Of a stretch of DNA of 43,001 nucleotides, positions 41,298 to 43,001 are shown in pieces. This stretch comes from Anaerolineae bacterium. Lineage in GTDB: Bacteria > Chloroflexota > Anaerolineae > DRVO01. The DNA is taken from contig JABLXR010000036.1 of assembly GCA_013178015.1 (NCBI GenBank), positions 1 to 43,001 of the forward strand, written 5' to 3'. The notes below the pieces were generated by a model. That model made no database searches. It was not told the origin of the DNA and was given only the letters and a program-made list of their open reading frames with translations. The first letter of the stretch is position 1. Each line of letters begins with the position of its first letter. The position numbers and the translations under genes are program-made.

Positions 41298-43001
41298 GTG
41301 AGACGCGTATTCGTTGGCCTGGTGGCCCTGGTGGTCCTGTTCGCCCTCTTCGTCGGTGGTGTGGCCCTTCTGGACTACACCGAGTCCACTGAGTTCTGCA
41401 CTCTCTGCCACAGGACGATGGAACCCGAGGCCGTAACCCATCAGGTTACGGCTCACGCCGAGGTCGACTGCGGCACCTGTCATATCGGGGAAGGGGTTCT
41501 GTGGAGCATTTACTATCATGTGGCTAACGCCCGATATGCGGTGACGTATCCCTTTGGGCTCTACGAGCGGCCTCTAGAGACACCTCGCAGCACCCTGCGG
41601 CCGGCGGAGGCCGTGTGCGGCCAGTGCCACTGGGAGGAGGCGAACTACGGACCCAGGCTGGTTACGCTGAATAAGTACTCTGCCGACGAAGCCAACACTC
41701 TGGCTCAGGTCCAGTTGCTGGTCAAGACGGGCAGCGGTCAGGCCGACATGCCTGGCGTCGGCGCGGGAGCTCACTGGCACGTTGCCAACCCGGTGTCCTA
41801 CGTGGCCGCCGATGAGGAGGCGCAGGAGATACCTTGGGTGCGGGCCGTCGTAGATGGGGAGGTCAGGGAGTACTGGGCCAGTGGTGCCGGCCCTACGCCC
41901 GAGGCCGTTGCGGCCAGCGACATAGATGAACTGGACTGCATGGACTGCCACAGCCGGGCTCAGCACAGGATCCCTCCCACCGAGGAGGCGGTTGACCGGG
42001 CCATGGCGGAGGGCCTGCTACCGACCGACTTGCCCTACATCAAGAGCGTGGCCGTGGACGTGCTGGAACAGCGCTACGAGACCCGTGAAGCCGGGTACGC
42101 TGCCATGGACGCGGTCTCCGATCGGTATCAGAGCCAGTACCCAGACGTGTTCAGCAGCCGGCAAGAGGACGTCGAGCGCGCAGTCGAGGGTCTGCGGTTG
42201 CTCTTCAGCCGCACTCATTTCCCCTACATGAATCAGTACTGGGATACCTATCCCGACAACGTGGGGCACACGTACTTCCCTGGCTGCTTCCGCTGCCACG
42301 ACGGCGATCATATCGGTGAGGACGGCCAGGCGATCCGAGCCGAATGCAATCTGTGCCACAGCATCCCCCAGGTGGCGTCAGGGGGCGCTCTGCTTCCTGC
42401 CGTCAGCCTGGCGTTCGGTGATAGGCCAGAGTCTCACCTGAGCACCCTCTGGATTGCCGAGCATCGCTATCGCTTTGACACTAGCTGTGCCGAGTGCCAT
42501 TCGGTCGGGAACGCAGGCGGGGCCGACGACAGCAGCTTCTGCAGCAACAGCGCCTGTCACGGGCGCGAGTGGAAGTACCTGGCCTTGAACACTGAGCGAG
42601 TGCTGGCGCTGTCGGTACCCGAGAGAGAGCCAGCTGAAGTGGCTCGCCCGGTTCCGCACCTGGTCGCCGAGGACATGGTCTGTGAGCTCTGTCACGGGCT
42701 AGGGCAGGTCCTGGCGTATCCGGAGGATCACGCTTCCTACACTCGGGACCTTTGTGTAGCCTGTCATCCCGTGGCCGAGGCCAAGGAGGAGGTCACACCT
42801 GAGCCGACGCCGGTCGAGACTCCGGTTGAGGTGGCCACACCCACGCCGGAGCCCACAGCTACTGCGCCGGTGGAGGTTACCCCAGAGGCCACCATTACCG
42901 CCACGCCCGGGATCGCGGTCACCGAGACCCCTAGCGCGACCGAGACCGCTGCCCCCGAGGAGACGGAGACGCCCGAGGTCGGCGAGACTCCGACGGTGGA
43001 A
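41298..43001 (+). CDS. NapC/NirT-type multiheme c-type cytochrome with ten haem sites (3' end cut by window)
   Basis: Incomplete at the window end; 568 codons are visible, from a GTG with GGAGG nine bases upstream. Residues 4-25 form a membrane anchor. Haem attachment motifs: CTLCH at 34, CGTCH at 58, CGQCH at 107, CMDCH at 214, CFRCH at 330, CNLCH at 350, CAECH at 397, CSNSACH (four-residue gap) at 415, CELCH at 462 and CVACH at 486, nine normal and one wide. The first part resembles NapC/NirT quinol dehydrogenases, which pass electrons from the quinol pool to periplasmic or surface partners. Residues after 490 become a Thr/Pro/Glu linker (VETPVEVATPTPEP and similar) still open at the end. 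Downstream partners are not visible. Confidence 0.88.
   Translation, partial: MRRVFVGLVALVVLFALFVGGVALLDYTESTEFCTLCHRTMEPEAVTHQVTAHAEVDCGTCHIGEGVLWSIYYHVANARYAVTYPFGLYERPLETPRSTLRPAEAVCGQCHWEEANYGPRLVTLNKYSADEANTLAQVQLLVKTGSGQADMPGVGAGAHWHVANPVSYVAADEEAQEIPWVRAVVDGEVREYWASGAGPTPEAVAASDIDELDCMDCHSRAQHRIPPTEEAVDRAMAEGLLPTDLPYIKSVAVDVLEQRYETREAGYAAMDAVSDRYQSQYPDVFSSRQEDVERAVEGLRLLFSRTHFPYMNQYWDTYPDNVGHTYFPGCFRCHDGDHIGEDGQAIRAECNLCHSIPQVASGGALLPAVSLAFGDRPESHLSTLWIAEHRYRFDTSCAECHSVGNAGGADDSSFCSNSACHGREWKYLALNTERVLALSVPEREPAEVARPVPHLVAEDMVCELCHGLGQVLAYPEDHASYTRDLCVACHPVAEAKEEVTPEPTPVETPVEVATPTPEPTATAPVEVTPEATITATPGIAVTETPSATETAAPEETETPEVGETPTVE

Noticed and set aside
1-43001. Search for CRISPR arrays, insertion sequences and tRNA genes
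   Set aside because: No spaced short repeats, transposase motifs or tRNA cloverleaf signatures noticed; reading by eye may miss a diverged one.

Overview
The window is high-GC, densely packed bacterial chromosome with about 33 protein genes, no rRNA or tRNA gene that I can see, no CRISPR array and no recognisable insertion sequence. Gene content suggests a Gram-positive-like or Chloroflexota (Anaerolineae-type) bacterium. The pointers are Thr/Pro-rich linkers on exported proteins, a YfhO-type membrane protein, a PdtaS/PdtaR (ANTAR) two-component pair, an Asp23/AmaP-like membrane protein, a GTP-type PEP carboxykinase and a two-gene SUF-like Fe-S system. This placement is inference from gene content; no phylogeny was run. 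Several promoters fit a sigma70-type consensus (TTGACA / TATAAT).

Layout. 1-5.0 kb, minus strand: an operon-like run of a LarA-family racemase, GTP-PEP carboxykinase and malic enzyme, with its own promoter and a leader hairpin. 5.0-7.4 kb: a DegV/FakB-type fatty-acid-binding protein diverges from a FabF ketosynthase; their promoters appear to share one -35 region. 7.4-8.9 kb: an exported, membrane-anchored Thr/Pro-rich protein, then about 700 bp without a convincing gene that holds a diverged copy of a block at the window start, a -10 box and a long stem-loop. 8.9-24.3 kb, plus strand: one long co-directional run of pth, mfd, a SufC/SufB-like pair, two S41 proteases, smpB, a Mur ligase-alanine racemase fusion, two URO-D-fold proteins around a SpoIID-domain protein, and a flavin-reductase-like protein.

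24.3-29.3 kb: a PRC-barrel protein, a nucleoside hydrolase, and a minus-strand sugar cluster (MFS transporter, TIM-barrel isomerase, Gfo/Idh/MocA dehydrogenase). 29.5-36.7 kb: a sensor kinase and ANTAR response regulator, then a DPM1-like glycosyltransferase with two large GT-C/YfhO membrane proteins, probably for lipid-linked sugar transfer to the envelope. 36.7-41.0 kb: the AmaP-like protein, a small secreted unknown, scpB, a GHMP sugar kinase and phosphoglycerate kinase. 41.2-43.0 kb: a NapC/NirT-type multiheme cytochrome with ten haem-binding motifs, running off the window end.

The most unusual points are the ten-haem cytochrome with a Thr/Pro-rich tail, the minimal SufC-SufB pair behind mfd, the atypical Mur ligase-Alr fusion, the URO-D/SpoIID cluster, the repeated intergenic block, and several tightly interlocked gene ends. 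All assignments rest on reading motifs by eye; no database search was possible.
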